Origin: Azorhizobium oxalatiphilum
GTDB taxonomy: Bacteria; Pseudomonadota; Alphaproteobacteria; Rhizobiales; Xanthobacteraceae
Direction: 5' to 3'
Length of the DNA: 64,000 nt
NCBI RefSeq assembly: GCF_014635325.1
Contig: NZ_BMCT01000002.1
Span: 434,001-498,000 of the forward strand
Within the stretch, counting starts at the first letter, position 1. Each line of letters starts with the position of its first letter. Below are positions 16,312-23,807 of this stretch, in pieces. The notes under the pieces are model-generated. The model was not told the DNA's origin. It worked only from the letters and a program-made list of their open reading frames with translations, and did no database searches. The translations under genes were made by a program, and so were the position numbers.

Positions 16312-17511
16312 TCAGGCGATGGCGCCGCTCTGGCGCAGCGCGTCGATGCGGTGGGGCGCATAGCCCATGATCTGGGCCAGCACATCCTGTGTATCGTTCC
16401 CCAGTTCCGGCGGCGGGGTGAAACGATCCGGCGCGGCACCGGAGAATTTCATCGGATTGCCCGGCATGCGCACCGAGCCACCCTGCGCCAGTTCCACCTC
16501 CACCACCATATCGCGGGCCACCACCTGCGGGTCCGCCAGCGCCTGCGCGAAATCATTCACCGGCCCGCACGGCACCCGCGCCTCGCGCAGGCGCGTCAGC
16601 CAATAAGCGGCGGGCTGCTTCACCAGTTCGGCCGTGACGATGGCCTCGATCTCCGCCTTCGCCGCATAGCGCCCCGGCTGGGTGGCATATTCGGGCCGCC
16701 GCAGGTCCTCGTGCGGCAGCACGGTGAGGAAACGCTCAAAGAAGGCATCGCCGATGCAGGCAATGATGATGTAGCCGTCCGCGCAGGGGAAGGCATTGTA
16801 GGGCACATGCACGAAATGGCCGTTGCCCATGGTCTCCGGCACATTTCCGGACATGAGATACATGGTGGCCATGTAGTTGAGCATGGAAATCTGCGCATCC
16901 AGCATGGACACATCCACGTGCCGGCCAAGGCCGGTCTGGGTACGCTCATTGAGCGCCGCCAGCACGCCCATGGCGCCGAAGATGCCCCCGGCCAGATCGC
17001 CGATGGGAATGCCGGCACGGATGGGCGGCCCGCCGGGCAGGCCGGTGATGCTCATGCCCCCGCCCATGGCCTGCACCACCTGATCGAAGGCCGGGCGGTG
17101 CGGGTCCGGCCCGTCGCCGCCGAAGCCCGTGACCGAGCAGGTGATGATGCGCGGATTCACCTGCGCCAGCCGCCGGTGGTCGATACCGAGCCGCTGCGGC
17201 ACGCCGACGCTGAAATTGTCGAACACGATGTCCGACACCCGCACCAGATCGAGAAACACCTCCCGCCCCGCATCGCTCTTCAGATCGATGCAGACGCTGC
17301 GCTTGCCGCGATTGAGGGTGAGGAAATAGGCGCCCATGCCGTGGCGCGCGTAGTCCGCGCTGTCGGCGAGCAACTGCCGCGTGCCCTCGCCCTTGCCGGG
17401 CGGCTCGATCTTGATGGTCTCGGCGCCCAGATCGGTGAGCAGCATGGTGCCATAGGGGCCGGACAGCATATGCGTCAGGTCCAGCATCCTGATGCCGGTC
17501 AGAGGTGTCAT
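16312..17511 (-). CDS. family III (CaiB/BaiF) CoA-transferase
   Basis: 399 residues from ATG 17511, which has GGAAG upstream and begins at the family start MTPLTGIRMLDLTHMLSGPYG. The family moves CoA between carboxylic acids such as formyl, carnitine, itaconate, glutarate or HMG through an aspartyl anhydride. Conserved blocks seen are GAETIKIEPPGKGEGTR, NRGKRSVCIDLKS, DNFSVGVPQRLGID, FGGDGPD, DQVVQAMGG and GLGRHVDVSMLDA. It is the first gene of the leftward operon with the second importer, and a textbook sigma-54 promoter lies 43 bases before it. A PrpR-like activator gene diverges from it. Confidence 0.93.
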   Translation of the reverse strand: MTPLTGIRMLDLTHMLSGPYGTMLLTDLGAETIKIEPPGKGEGTRQLLADSADYARHGMGAYFLTLNRGKRSVCIDLKSDAGREVFLDLVRVSDIVFDNFSVGVPQRLGIDHRRLAQVNPRIITCSVTGFGGDGPDPHRPAFDQVVQAMGGGMSITGLPGGPPIRAGIPIGDLAGGIFGAMGVLAALNERTQTGLGRHVDVSMLDAQISMLNYMATMYLMSGNVPETMGNGHFVHVPYNAFPCADGYIIIACIGDAFFERFLTVLPHEDLRRPEYATQPGRYAAKAEIEAIVTAELVKQPAAYWLTRLREARVPCGPVNDFAQALADPQVVARDMVVEVELAQGGSVRMPGNPMKFSGAAPDRFTPPPELGNDTQDVLAQIMGYAPHRIDALRQSGAIA

Positions 17512-17553
17512 GCGCGTTCTTCCCTGAAGATTTATTCTTGTCTTCCTCTTCTC

Positions 17554-17570
17554 AAGCAAGCCGGGTGCCA
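17554..17570 (-). promoter_or_regulatory. sigma-54 -24/-12 promoter of the CoA-transferase/importer operon
   Basis: The minus strand reads TGGCACCCGGCTTGCTT: TGGCAC and TTGCT with ten bases between GG and GC. The predicted start of transcription is about 30 bases before the CoA-transferase ATG. The divergent gene encodes a sigma-54 activator, which makes the call strong. Confidence 0.9.
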
Positions 17571-17615
17571 TCCGGCCAAAGCGCGCAGGGAAAAGGGTTT
17601 TGACGCGCTCTGCCG

Positions 17616-17647
17616 GGCGGCTATGTTGCAGGGATACGCAAGCCGCC
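17616..17647. promoter_or_regulatory. inverted repeat, candidate activator-binding site
   Basis: Arms GGCGGCT (17616-17622) and AGCCGCC (17641-17647) are perfect, with an inner TTGC/GCAA dyad. It is about 45-75 bases upstream of the -24 element. The heptamer TGTTGCA at 17624 recurs as TGCAACA at 21234, at a similar distance upstream of the HMG-CoA lyase sigma-54 promoter. Confidence 0.45.
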
Positions 17648-17670
17648 AGAGCTTGAAACAGCGAATGAAA

Positions 17671-17689
17671 CACGGACCAACAGTCCGTG
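17671..17689. promoter_or_regulatory. perfect inverted repeat, candidate enhancer (UAS)
   Basis: CACGGAC-N5-GTCCGTG, seven-base perfect arms, lies about 100 bases upstream of the sigma-54 promoter and 16 bases before the activator's own start codon. That is a usual distance for an enhancer of a sigma-54 activator, and binding there could also repress the activator gene. Confidence 0.5.
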
Positions 17690-17705
17690 ACGGGAGGAGA
17701 CAACC

Positions 17706-19634
17706 TTGGCTGCCGCACTGCGCGCACGGCCGGGCGAACGCCTGCGCCTGTGCTTCCTGAGCTATCGCCACCTCACCCATCTCGCCCGCACGGTGCTGGA
17801 CGAATATGCCCAGCGGGCCGAGATCGAGGTGGTGGACCGCGCCTTCGAGGGCGCCCTTGCGGTGGCGCAGGAGCGCGAGCGCATGGGCACGGTGGATGCC
17901 TTCGTCAGCGCGGGCGCCAACGCCTCCTATCTGCGCGGCTCGCTGAAATCCCCCGTCGCCACCATCAATGTGGGCGGCTACGATATCCTGCTGGCCCTGC
18001 TGCGGGCGCGTGAGCATTCCGACCGCGTGGGCATCGTCACCCATCGCCGCACCATCCCCGAGATCGACGCCATCAAGGAGCTGCTGCGCATCGAGGTGAC
18101 GCAGGGCGCCTACCAGACGGCGGAAGAAGCCTCCGCCCGCGTCAAGGAGATGGCCGCGCAGGGCTTTCCGGTGATCATCGGCTCAAGCGTGGTGATGGAG
18201 GCAGCGGAAAAACTCGGCATCCACGGCATCCTGGCCTATTCGCTGGCCGGCGTGCGGCAGGGGCTGGAGGATGCGCTGGAGCTGGCCCGCATCGCGCGGC
18301 TGGAGAGCGCACGCTACGAGCAGCTCAACGGCGTGCTCCAGCATGTGCAGGAAGCGGTGCTGGCGGTGGATCTGGACGACCGCATCACCGCCGCCAATCC
18401 GGCCATGGAGACGCTGCTGGGCCTCAGCGCCGGCGCGGCCATCGGCCGTTTCGCAGTCGAGGTGGAGCCGGAACTCTCGCTGGCGGGCGTTCTGGCCGGC
18501 GGGGAAGCGGAAAAGGGCATCGTGTTGCGCATCCGGCGACGGGATTTCATCGCCAACCGCATCCCCATCCGCGAGCATGGACAGATCAGCGGCGCCATGA
18601 TCACGGTCTATGACGCCCGCACCATCTCGGAGGCCGACAAGAGCCTGCGCTCGCAGGCCCGCCGCCGCTCCGTCCTCTCCACCCGCTATGCGCTGTCCGA
18701 CATTCGCGGCACCAGCCCGGCCATCGAGCGGGCGCGCGGCACGGCGGCCCGCTTCGCCGCCACCGATCTCACCGTTCTGCTCTCGGGCGAGAGCGGCACC
18801 GGCAAGGAAGTGTTCGCGCAGGCCATCCATAACCTGAGCGCCCGCGCCGGCCGCGCCTTCGTGGCGGTGAACTGCTCGGCCTTTCCCGAGAGCCTGCTGG
18901 AGAGCGAGCTGTTCGGCTATGAGGACGGCGCCTTCACCGGCTCGCGCAAGGGCGGCAAGGTGGGCCTGTTCGAGGCCGCCCACACCGGCACGCTGTTCCT
19001 CGACGAGATCGGCGACATGCCGCTCACGCTCCAGACCCGCCTGTTGCGGGTGTTGCAGGAGCGGGAGATCGTGCGCCTCGGCAGCGTGGCGCCCATTCCC
19101 GTGGACCTGCGCATCATCGCCGCCACCCACCAGCCGCTGGAGGAGCTTGTGCGCCAGCGCGCCTTCCGCGCCGATCTCTATTACCGGCTCAATACGCTCA
19201 ATCTGCGCCTGCCAGCCCTGCGCGAGCGGCCCGAGGACGTGACCGTTCTGGCGGAGGGCTTCGTCACCGCCTGCCTGCTGCGCATGGGCAGCCGCCTGCC
19301 CGCTCCGGCGGTGGTTGCGCCCCTTGAGCGCTGGCTCACCGCCTATGACTGGCCGGGCAATGTGCGCGAACTGGAAAACCTGTGCGAGCGCCTGACCATG
19401 CTGGTGGTGCATTTCGGCAGCGCCGACGCCATCCCGCCCGACATATTGCGCCACGACTGCCCGGAGCTGTTCCGGCACGGCCCCGCCCCGGATGTGGCGC
19501 CGGAGGACGAGCGCGCCTATGTGGCCGGCGTTCTGGCCGCCTGCGACGGCAGCCGTCAGGCCGCCGCCCGCCGCCTCGGCATGAGCCGCGCCACGCTCTG
19601 GCGGCGCATGAAGCAGTTGGGGATCGGGGGGTGA
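17706..19634 (+). CDS. PrpR-like sigma-54 enhancer-binding regulator
   Basis: 642 residues from TTG 17706 (GGGAGGAG just upstream). Order: PrpR-type N-terminal ligand domain (about 10-195), PAS domain (about 203-305), AAA+ domain (about 333-565) and a Fis-type helix-turn-helix at the end (SRQAAARRLGMSRATLWRRM). Walker A is GESGTGKE (361-368) and Walker B TLFLDEIG (429-436). The sigma-54 contact loop reads GAFTGS (408-413) instead of the more usual GAFTGA. PrpR N-domains sense carboxylates such as 2-methylcitrate. It diverges from the CoA-transferase operon, and sigma-54 promoters precede that operon and the HMG-CoA lyase gene, so these are its likely targets. Confidence 0.93.
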   Translation: MAAALRARPGERLRLCFLSYRHLTHLARTVLDEYAQRAEIEVVDRAFEGALAVAQERERMGTVDAFVSAGANASYLRGSLKSPVATINVGGYDILLALLRAREHSDRVGIVTHRRTIPEIDAIKELLRIEVTQGAYQTAEEASARVKEMAAQGFPVIIGSSVVMEAAEKLGIHGILAYSLAGVRQGLEDALELARIARLESARYEQLNGVLQHVQEAVLAVDLDDRITAANPAMETLLGLSAGAAIGRFAVEVEPELSLAGVLAGGEAEKGIVLRIRRRDFIANRIPIREHGQISGAMITVYDARTISEADKSLRSQARRRSVLSTRYALSDIRGTSPAIERARGTAARFAATDLTVLLSGESGTGKEVFAQAIHNLSARAGRAFVAVNCSAFPESLLESELFGYEDGAFTGSRKGGKVGLFEAAHTGTLFLDEIGDMPLTLQTRLLRVLQEREIVRLGSVAPIPVDLRIIAATHQPLEELVRQRAFRADLYYRLNTLNLRLPALRERPEDVTVLAEGFVTACLLRMGSRLPAPAVVAPLERWLTAYDWPGNVRELENLCERLTMLVVHFGSADAIPPDILRHDCPELFRHGPAPDVAPEDERAYVAGVLAACDGSRQAAARRLGMSRATLWRRMKQLGIGG

Positions 19635-19740
19635 TGGGCGGGTGTTCAGGAAGGTGAGCATCCGGCGACGTCGCCCGCCCCCTTTCGGCTCAAGAAGCCG
19701 GCTGTCTCGCCTTTGTCAGGCAACGTATCAGCGACAGAAG

Positions 19741-19854
19741 ACCGTCATGCCCGGGCTTGTCCCGGGCATCCACGTCGCGCCGACGGTGCAGACCTCCGAA
19801 GTATGTTCCTGGCCGCTGGGCGTGGATGCCCGGGACAAGCCCGGGCATGACGGT
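19741..19854. repeat. dispersed palindromic repeat, long-arm form (second copy)
   Basis: Mirror-image arms of about 34 bases, starting ACCGTCATGCCCGGGCTTG, separated by about 46 bases, in the gap after the sigma-54 activator gene. Arms and part of the spacer resemble the element at 4977-5085. It probably also forms the transcriptional end of the activator gene. Confidence 0.85.
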
Positions 19855-19904
19855 TCCTCTTGATGACGCACGCCGGGGACAGTTTGCCCAGTGGCAAGGT
19901 GGAT

Positions 19905-20022
19905 GACGCGACCGACGCCGGACGCCCCCTCACCCCGCCTTGCGCCCGCCCTCAGCCTCCGCCGCCTGCTGGCGCTTCAGCCAGGCCATGGAGCGGCCGC
20001 CCAGCTCCGCTTTCAGCGCCCG
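19905..20022 (-). pseudogene. duplicated 3' end of the HMG-CoA lyase gene
   Basis: This 118-base stretch matches 20162-20279, the last 30 codons and the following bases of the HMG-CoA lyase gene, with two mismatches. It is a direct repeat 257 bases away and holds the same C-terminal peptide (ALKAELGGRSMAWLKRQQ) and stop, without a start. A long palindromic element (20039-20157) lies between the copies, so the duplication probably came with or from its insertion. Confidence 0.85.
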
Positions 20023-20038
20023 CCCCCCGCCTTGCCTG

Positions 20039-20157
20039 CCCCTCCCACCCCTCCCCCGCAAGCGGGAGAGGGCTTTCCCCGCCCGGCTTTCGGGCGCGAG
20101 GCAGCGGCAAGCGCAACAGGCTCCCTCTCCCGCTTGCGGGGGAGGGTTGGGGAGGGG
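20039..20157. repeat. palindromic intergenic element between the duplicated gene ends
   Basis: Left arm 20039-20072 and right arm 20123-20157 are near-perfect mirror images (core CCCCCGCAAGCGGGAGAGGG and its complement), with a 50-base centre that itself folds. This differs in sequence from the other palindromic family in the window. It is flanked by 118-base direct repeats. Confidence 0.85.
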
Positions 20158-20186
20158 GAAGGACGCGACCGACGCCGGACGTCCCC

Positions 20187-21113
20187 TCACCCCGCCTTGC
20201 GCCCGCCCTCAGCCTCCGCCGCCTGCTGACGCTTCAGCCAGGCCATGGAGCGGCCGCCCAGCTCCGCTTTCAGCGCCCGACCGGCGAAGGCGATGGCCTC
20301 GCTGAGCAGGGCGAGGTCGACCCCGGTGACGAGCCCCGAGCCTTCCGCCAGCAGCACCAGATCCTCCGTGGCCAGATTGCCCGCCGCCCCCGGCGCGAAC
20401 GGGCAGCCGCCAATGCCGCCCGCGCTGGAATCCAGCCGCCGGATGCCGGCGGCGATAGCGGCATAGGCGTTCGCCGCGCCCAGCCCGCGCGTGTCGTGGA
20501 AATGCACGCCGACCCGCTCCGCCGGCAGGCTTTGCAGCAGGTCCGCCAGCAAGGACGTCACCTGCCCCGGCGCGGCGGCGCCGATGGTGTCGGCGATCAC
20601 CACCTCATGGGCGCCGAGGTCCGCGAAATGCTCCGCCAGCCGGATCACCTCGGCGGGCGCGACCTTGCCCTCGAACGGACATTCGAACGCCACCGCCACA
20701 TAGGCCCGCACCCCCATGCCGGCGGTGCGCGCAGCCGCGATCACGTCTTCGGCGGCAGCGATGGCCTCGGCGCGCGTCATGCCGATGTTGCGCACATTCA
20801 TCAGCTCGGTGGCCGCCACCACGGTCGCCACCTGCGGCGTGCGACAGGCCAGCGCCCGCTCGAAGCCGCGCCGGTTCATGGTCAGCGCCGAGACGGCCAC
20901 GCCATCGAGGGCGCGACAGCCGGCGATCACGTCCTCGGCGTCCGCCATCTGCGGCACCGCCTTGGGCGAGACGAAGCTCGCCGCCTCGATGCGGGTCAGC
21001 CCCGCCGCCGCGAGGCGAGCGATGAAGTCCAGCTTGTCGGGCGTCGAGACCTGAACCTTCTGGTTCTGCAAGCCGTCGCGCGGCGCAACTTCCGTGATCA
21101 GCAGCCGGTCCAT
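20187..21113 (-). CDS. mvaB: hydroxymethylglutaryl-CoA lyase (HMGL family)
   Basis: 308 residues. HMG-CoA lyase cleaves HMG-CoA to acetyl-CoA and acetoacetate; relatives cleave other 3-hydroxyacyl-CoA compounds. Key residues are present: metal and catalytic APRDGLQN (R12, D13), metal histidines HFHDTRG (H204, H206) and the mobile loop GGCPFAPGAAGN with Cys237. Leucine-degradation partners such as methylcrotonyl-CoA carboxylase are not adjacent; instead a sigma-54 promoter precedes it and a family III CoA-transferase operon with a PrpR-like activator is nearby. A role in degrading an imported hydroxy-dicarboxylate is therefore as likely as leucine catabolism. Its last 118 bases are duplicated downstream. 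Confidence 0.9.
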   Translation of the reverse strand: MDRLLITEVAPRDGLQNQKVQVSTPDKLDFIARLAAAGLTRIEAASFVSPKAVPQMADAEDVIAGCRALDGVAVSALTMNRRGFERALACRTPQVATVVAATELMNVRNIGMTRAEAIAAAEDVIAAARTAGMGVRAYVAVAFECPFEGKVAPAEVIRLAEHFADLGAHEVVIADTIGAAAPGQVTSLLADLLQSLPAERVGVHFHDTRGLGAANAYAAIAAGIRRLDSSAGGIGGCPFAPGAAGNLATEDLVLLAEGSGLVTGVDLALLSEAIAFAGRALKAELGGRSMAWLKRQQAAEAEGGRKAG

Positions 21114-21167
21114 GGCGCCGCCTCCCTGTTATGCGTCCGGCCCGTCCCGGCCGGCTGCCGCGGATGC

Positions 21168-21183
21168 AGCAAGCGTCATGCCA
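21168..21183 (-). promoter_or_regulatory. sigma-54 -24/-12 promoter of the HMG-CoA lyase gene
   Basis: The minus strand reads TGGCATGACGCTTGCT: one base off the consensus TGGCACG-N4-TTGCT, with the ten-base GG-GC spacing. It is 54 bases before the ATG. A TGTTGCA heptamer (minus strand, 21234-21240) is about 50 bases upstream, as at the CoA-transferase promoter. Confidence 0.8.
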
Positions 21184-21274
21184 GCGGATGCGAGGGCGGG
21201 AATGCGCCGCCGGCCGGCCGTCGTGGCGTTTCGTGCAACACCGCCGGCGCCCGCATGAAACGCGCGCTGAGGCA

Positions 21275-22255
21275 TCAGCCCACCGCCACCGTCTCCCGCA
21301 TCTTCCGGCCGGCCGGTACGGCAGCGCCGGGCGCGCCCAGCGCCAGTGCCGCCAGTTCCACCAGCAGCGTGGCGCTGCGGCCGGCCACATCGCGCAGCGG
21401 GTTCAGCTCCACCAGATCCAGCGAGCCCACCTGCCCGCTCGCCCCGAGCCGGATCATCATGTCCCGCGCCGCCGCGAGGCCGAAACCGCCCGGCACCGGC
21501 GTCGAGACGCCCGGCGCGAGGCGCGGATCCAGCGCATCGAGATCGAAGCTCACATGCAGATGCCCATCCGCTGCCGCCACCCGCGCCAGCAGGCGATCGA
21601 GCACCGTCAGCAGTCGCCCGCCCTTGAGGCGCGGCATGGGCAGAACCTCCACGCCGCGCGCCGCCAGCAGCGCCCGCTCGGGCGGATCGAGATCGCGGGC
21701 GCCCAGCAGCGTCACGCGGGCCGGATTCACCGGCGCATGCCAGCGGGCGTCCAGATGGGCGGAAAAGGCCGGCTCGCCGCAGGCCAGCGCCAGCGCCATG
21801 CCGTGCGGATTGCCGGTGGGCGAGATGTCGGGCGTGTTGAAATCGCCATGGGCATCCACCCACAGCACGAACAGCGGCCGATCAACCGCCGCGCAATGGC
21901 GCGCCACGCCAGCCAGGGAGCCCATGGAGAGGCTGTGGTCGCCGCCCAGAAAGACCGGGCGCTCGCCAGCCGCAAGGCTCGCTTCGGCCCGCAGGCTGAG
22001 CGGCCGGGCATAGGCCAGCACCGCCTCCAGCCGCTGCGCATCGGGCGCAGCCACCGGCACGAGGGGCGCTTCGGGATGGTCGGGCACCACATCGCCGTGG
22101 TCGCGCACCAGCAGGCCGTGATCGGTCAGCCGGTCGGCCAGCCCGGACAGGCGCAGCGCCGCTGGGCCGAGGCGCGCGCCGGGGCGGCCGGCGCCGATGT
22201 CCAGCGGAACGCCATGGAGCGCGACGGGCGCGAAAAGCGAAAAACCTCTCTCCAT
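21275..22255 (-). CDS. rocF: arginase (ureohydrolase family)
   Basis: 326 residues from ATG 22255 with GGAGGAGAG upstream. Manganese-ligand motifs are complete: GGDHS (H107), DAHGDFN (D134, H136, D138) and SFDLDALDP (D238, D240). The enzyme hydrolyses arginine to ornithine and urea; agmatinase and formiminoglutamase share the fold, but N140 in DAHGDFN and the NPHGM block fit arginase best. It diverges from an Lrp/AsnC gene, a common arrangement for amino-acid-induced catabolic genes. The 160 bases before the HMG-CoA lyase gene hold that gene's own promoter. Confidence 0.9.
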   Translation of the reverse strand: MERGFSLFAPVALHGVPLDIGAGRPGARLGPAALRLSGLADRLTDHGLLVRDHGDVVPDHPEAPLVPVAAPDAQRLEAVLAYARPLSLRAEASLAAGERPVFLGGDHSLSMGSLAGVARHCAAVDRPLFVLWVDAHGDFNTPDISPTGNPHGMALALACGEPAFSAHLDARWHAPVNPARVTLLGARDLDPPERALLAARGVEVLPMPRLKGGRLLTVLDRLLARVAAADGHLHVSFDLDALDPRLAPGVSTPVPGGFGLAAARDMMIRLGASGQVGSLDLVELNPLRDVAGRSATLLVELAALALGAPGAAVPAGRKMRETVAVG

Positions 22256-22386
22256 CTCTCTCCTCCGGTGCGTCGTCGGAAAAAGATGGGGTCTGGAAAC
22301 GTCAGCCGGAACCCGAAAGACTGGCCAATCTGCGCAGACCATTGCACATTATGTAAGGCTCAACCGCGCAAATTGAGAGGTGCCGC

Positions 22387-22827
22387 ATGCTGGATGACCT
22401 CGACCGCCGCCTGCTCGCCTTGCTGCGCGCCGACGCGCGCCGTCCGGTGGCGAAGCTGGCCACGGAGCTTGGCGTCTCACGCGCCACGGTGAGCGCCCGC
22501 ATCGACCGGCTGGTGCGGGACGGCGTCATCCTCGGCTTCACCATCCTCACCCGCCCGGCCGAGGGCGAGGAGAGCGTGCAGGCGGTGACGATGGTGGAAG
22601 TGGACGGCAAGCATGCGGAGGCGGTGATCCGGCGTCTCAACGGCTTTCCGGAGATCCGCGCCCTCTCCACCACCAACGGGCGGTGGGATCTGGTGGCGGA
22701 GATCGAGGCACCGACGCTGAAAGCCTTCGACGATCTGCTGCGCGCCATCCGCCAGATCGACGGCATTTCGGCCAGCGAGACCAGCATCCTGCTCGGCGCA
22801 CGCAAGGCCACGCGGCCCCGGCCGTGA
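22387..22827 (+). CDS. Lrp/AsnC-family regulator
   Basis: 146 residues. An N-terminal helix-turn-helix (LDDLDRRLLALLRADARRPVAKLA, then VSRATVSARIDRLVRDGVI) is followed by the RAM ligand domain (about 65-140) with the usual beta-alpha-beta pattern and the glycine NGRWDLVAEIE. Such regulators bind an amino acid, often arginine when next to arginase. It diverges from the arginase gene over about 130 bases, so it most likely activates or represses arginase and itself. Its end converges on a small exported-protein gene. Confidence 0.92.
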   Translation: MLDDLDRRLLALLRADARRPVAKLATELGVSRATVSARIDRLVRDGVILGFTILTRPAEGEESVQAVTMVEVDGKHAEAVIRRLNGFPEIRALSTTNGRWDLVAEIEAPTLKAFDDLLRAIRQIDGISASETSILLGARKATRPRP

Positions 22828-22840
22828 AGGACGGGGCCGC
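22812..22840. terminator. hairpin at the convergent gene ends
   Basis: Perfect nine-base arms GCGGCCCCG / CGGGGCCGC overlap the last codons of the Lrp/AsnC gene. No clear U-run follows on either strand, so termination is only plausible. Confidence 0.4.
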
Positions 22841-22864
22841 GCTCAGGGCGTCAGGATCGGATGA

Positions 22865-23275
22865 TCAGGGGGTCGTTTCGGCGATGATCTTGCACAGGCC
22901 CTCGCGCACCACGCCTTCGCTGGTGAGCTGGCCGGCCTGAATGTTGAAGATGGCGTCCACGCGGGTGCCGGTCTTGGTCTTGCGGGCGGTCACGCGCAGG
23001 GTCTGCGCGCGGCCGGAGCCGGTGGTCTCCTGCACGGCGTCGATGGCGTTCAGCTCCTTGTTGGTGCGGATGCCGTCGAAGCCTTCCGCCGCCACCGCCT
23101 GCGCCAGCCGCTTCAGCGCCGCTTCGGGCGTGACCTTCGGGAATTCCTGCCAGGTGCGGAAGCTCATGGCGCTGAGGCCGGGCACGCCGCCCACGGAGAA
23201 GTTGGCCTCGCAGGACGCCGCATGCGCGCTCGCGCCCGACAGAATCAGGACGGCGGCGATCAGAACTGGACGCAT
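22865..23275 (-). CDS. small exported protein, function unknown
   Basis: 136 residues. I do not recognise a family. ATG 23275 has GGAGAG upstream and opens with a Sec signal, MRPVLIAAVLILSGASAHA, likely cut before ASCEANF. The mature part of about 117 residues has two cysteines (one near each end, ASCEANF and GLCKII), which might form a disulfide in the periplasm. The middle, TWQEFPKVTPEAALKRLAQAV, looks helical and the later part beta-rich (RVTARKTKTGTRVDAIF). It stands alone, converging on the Lrp/AsnC gene. Confidence 0.75.
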   Translation of the reverse strand: MRPVLIAAVLILSGASAHAASCEANFSVGGVPGLSAMSFRTWQEFPKVTPEAALKRLAQAVAAEGFDGIRTNKELNAIDAVQETTGSGRAQTLRVTARKTKTGTRVDAIFNIQAGQLTSEGVVREGLCKIIAETTP

Positions 23276-23807
23276 ATTCACTCTCCGGGAAACAGTCTCT
23301 CTCCGGAGACCGTCGCGGGACGCCATCGGAGACAAGACTCTTGTCAGACGTTGCGCTTCTCGCATGGCAATTCCGCACGCGGCAATACATTTATCATACT
23401 ATACTATTCTATGAACGCGCGTTTATTCTTGCGCGGTATCGAAATACAATCCAGCCGCCATGGCAGGCACATCCTGCCCACGCAGCGCTGGCTTGGCCGC
23501 GTACGGGACAACAAAAACAAAAACAGCGACTTTTTGTGCAACAGCGGTATGATGCAGAGGAAGACGCATCGTCCCCACGCTTGCACTGCCCCGTCTATTG
23601 GCTTCCGAGCATTGAAACTGAGCCTATTCTCCACGACTCTTGCAACCTGCGCGCGACATCCCCAAAGGCATGCGCGCACCGCTGCACACAACGGCCCCGC
23701 CCCCACCGCCATGCCCCTTCCCGTCCTGCCCCTTCCCGCCCTGCTCATGCCCGTCCTGCCCCTGCCTGCCCTGCTCCCCCACGCAGCCCGTCCCGGCGAG
23801 CGCTCCC
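23276..23807. other. gene-free stretch before the diguanylate cyclase
   Basis: About 530 bases with no convincing gene. Bases 23375-23420 and 23505-23560 are clearly less GC-rich than the surroundings and probably hold the promoter(s). From about 23690 to 23785 the sequence is made of imperfect ~17-base units built on CCCGTCCTGCCCC; if translation began upstream at 23640 or 23670 these would add a Pro/Cys-rich leader to the cyclase. Confidence 0.5.
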
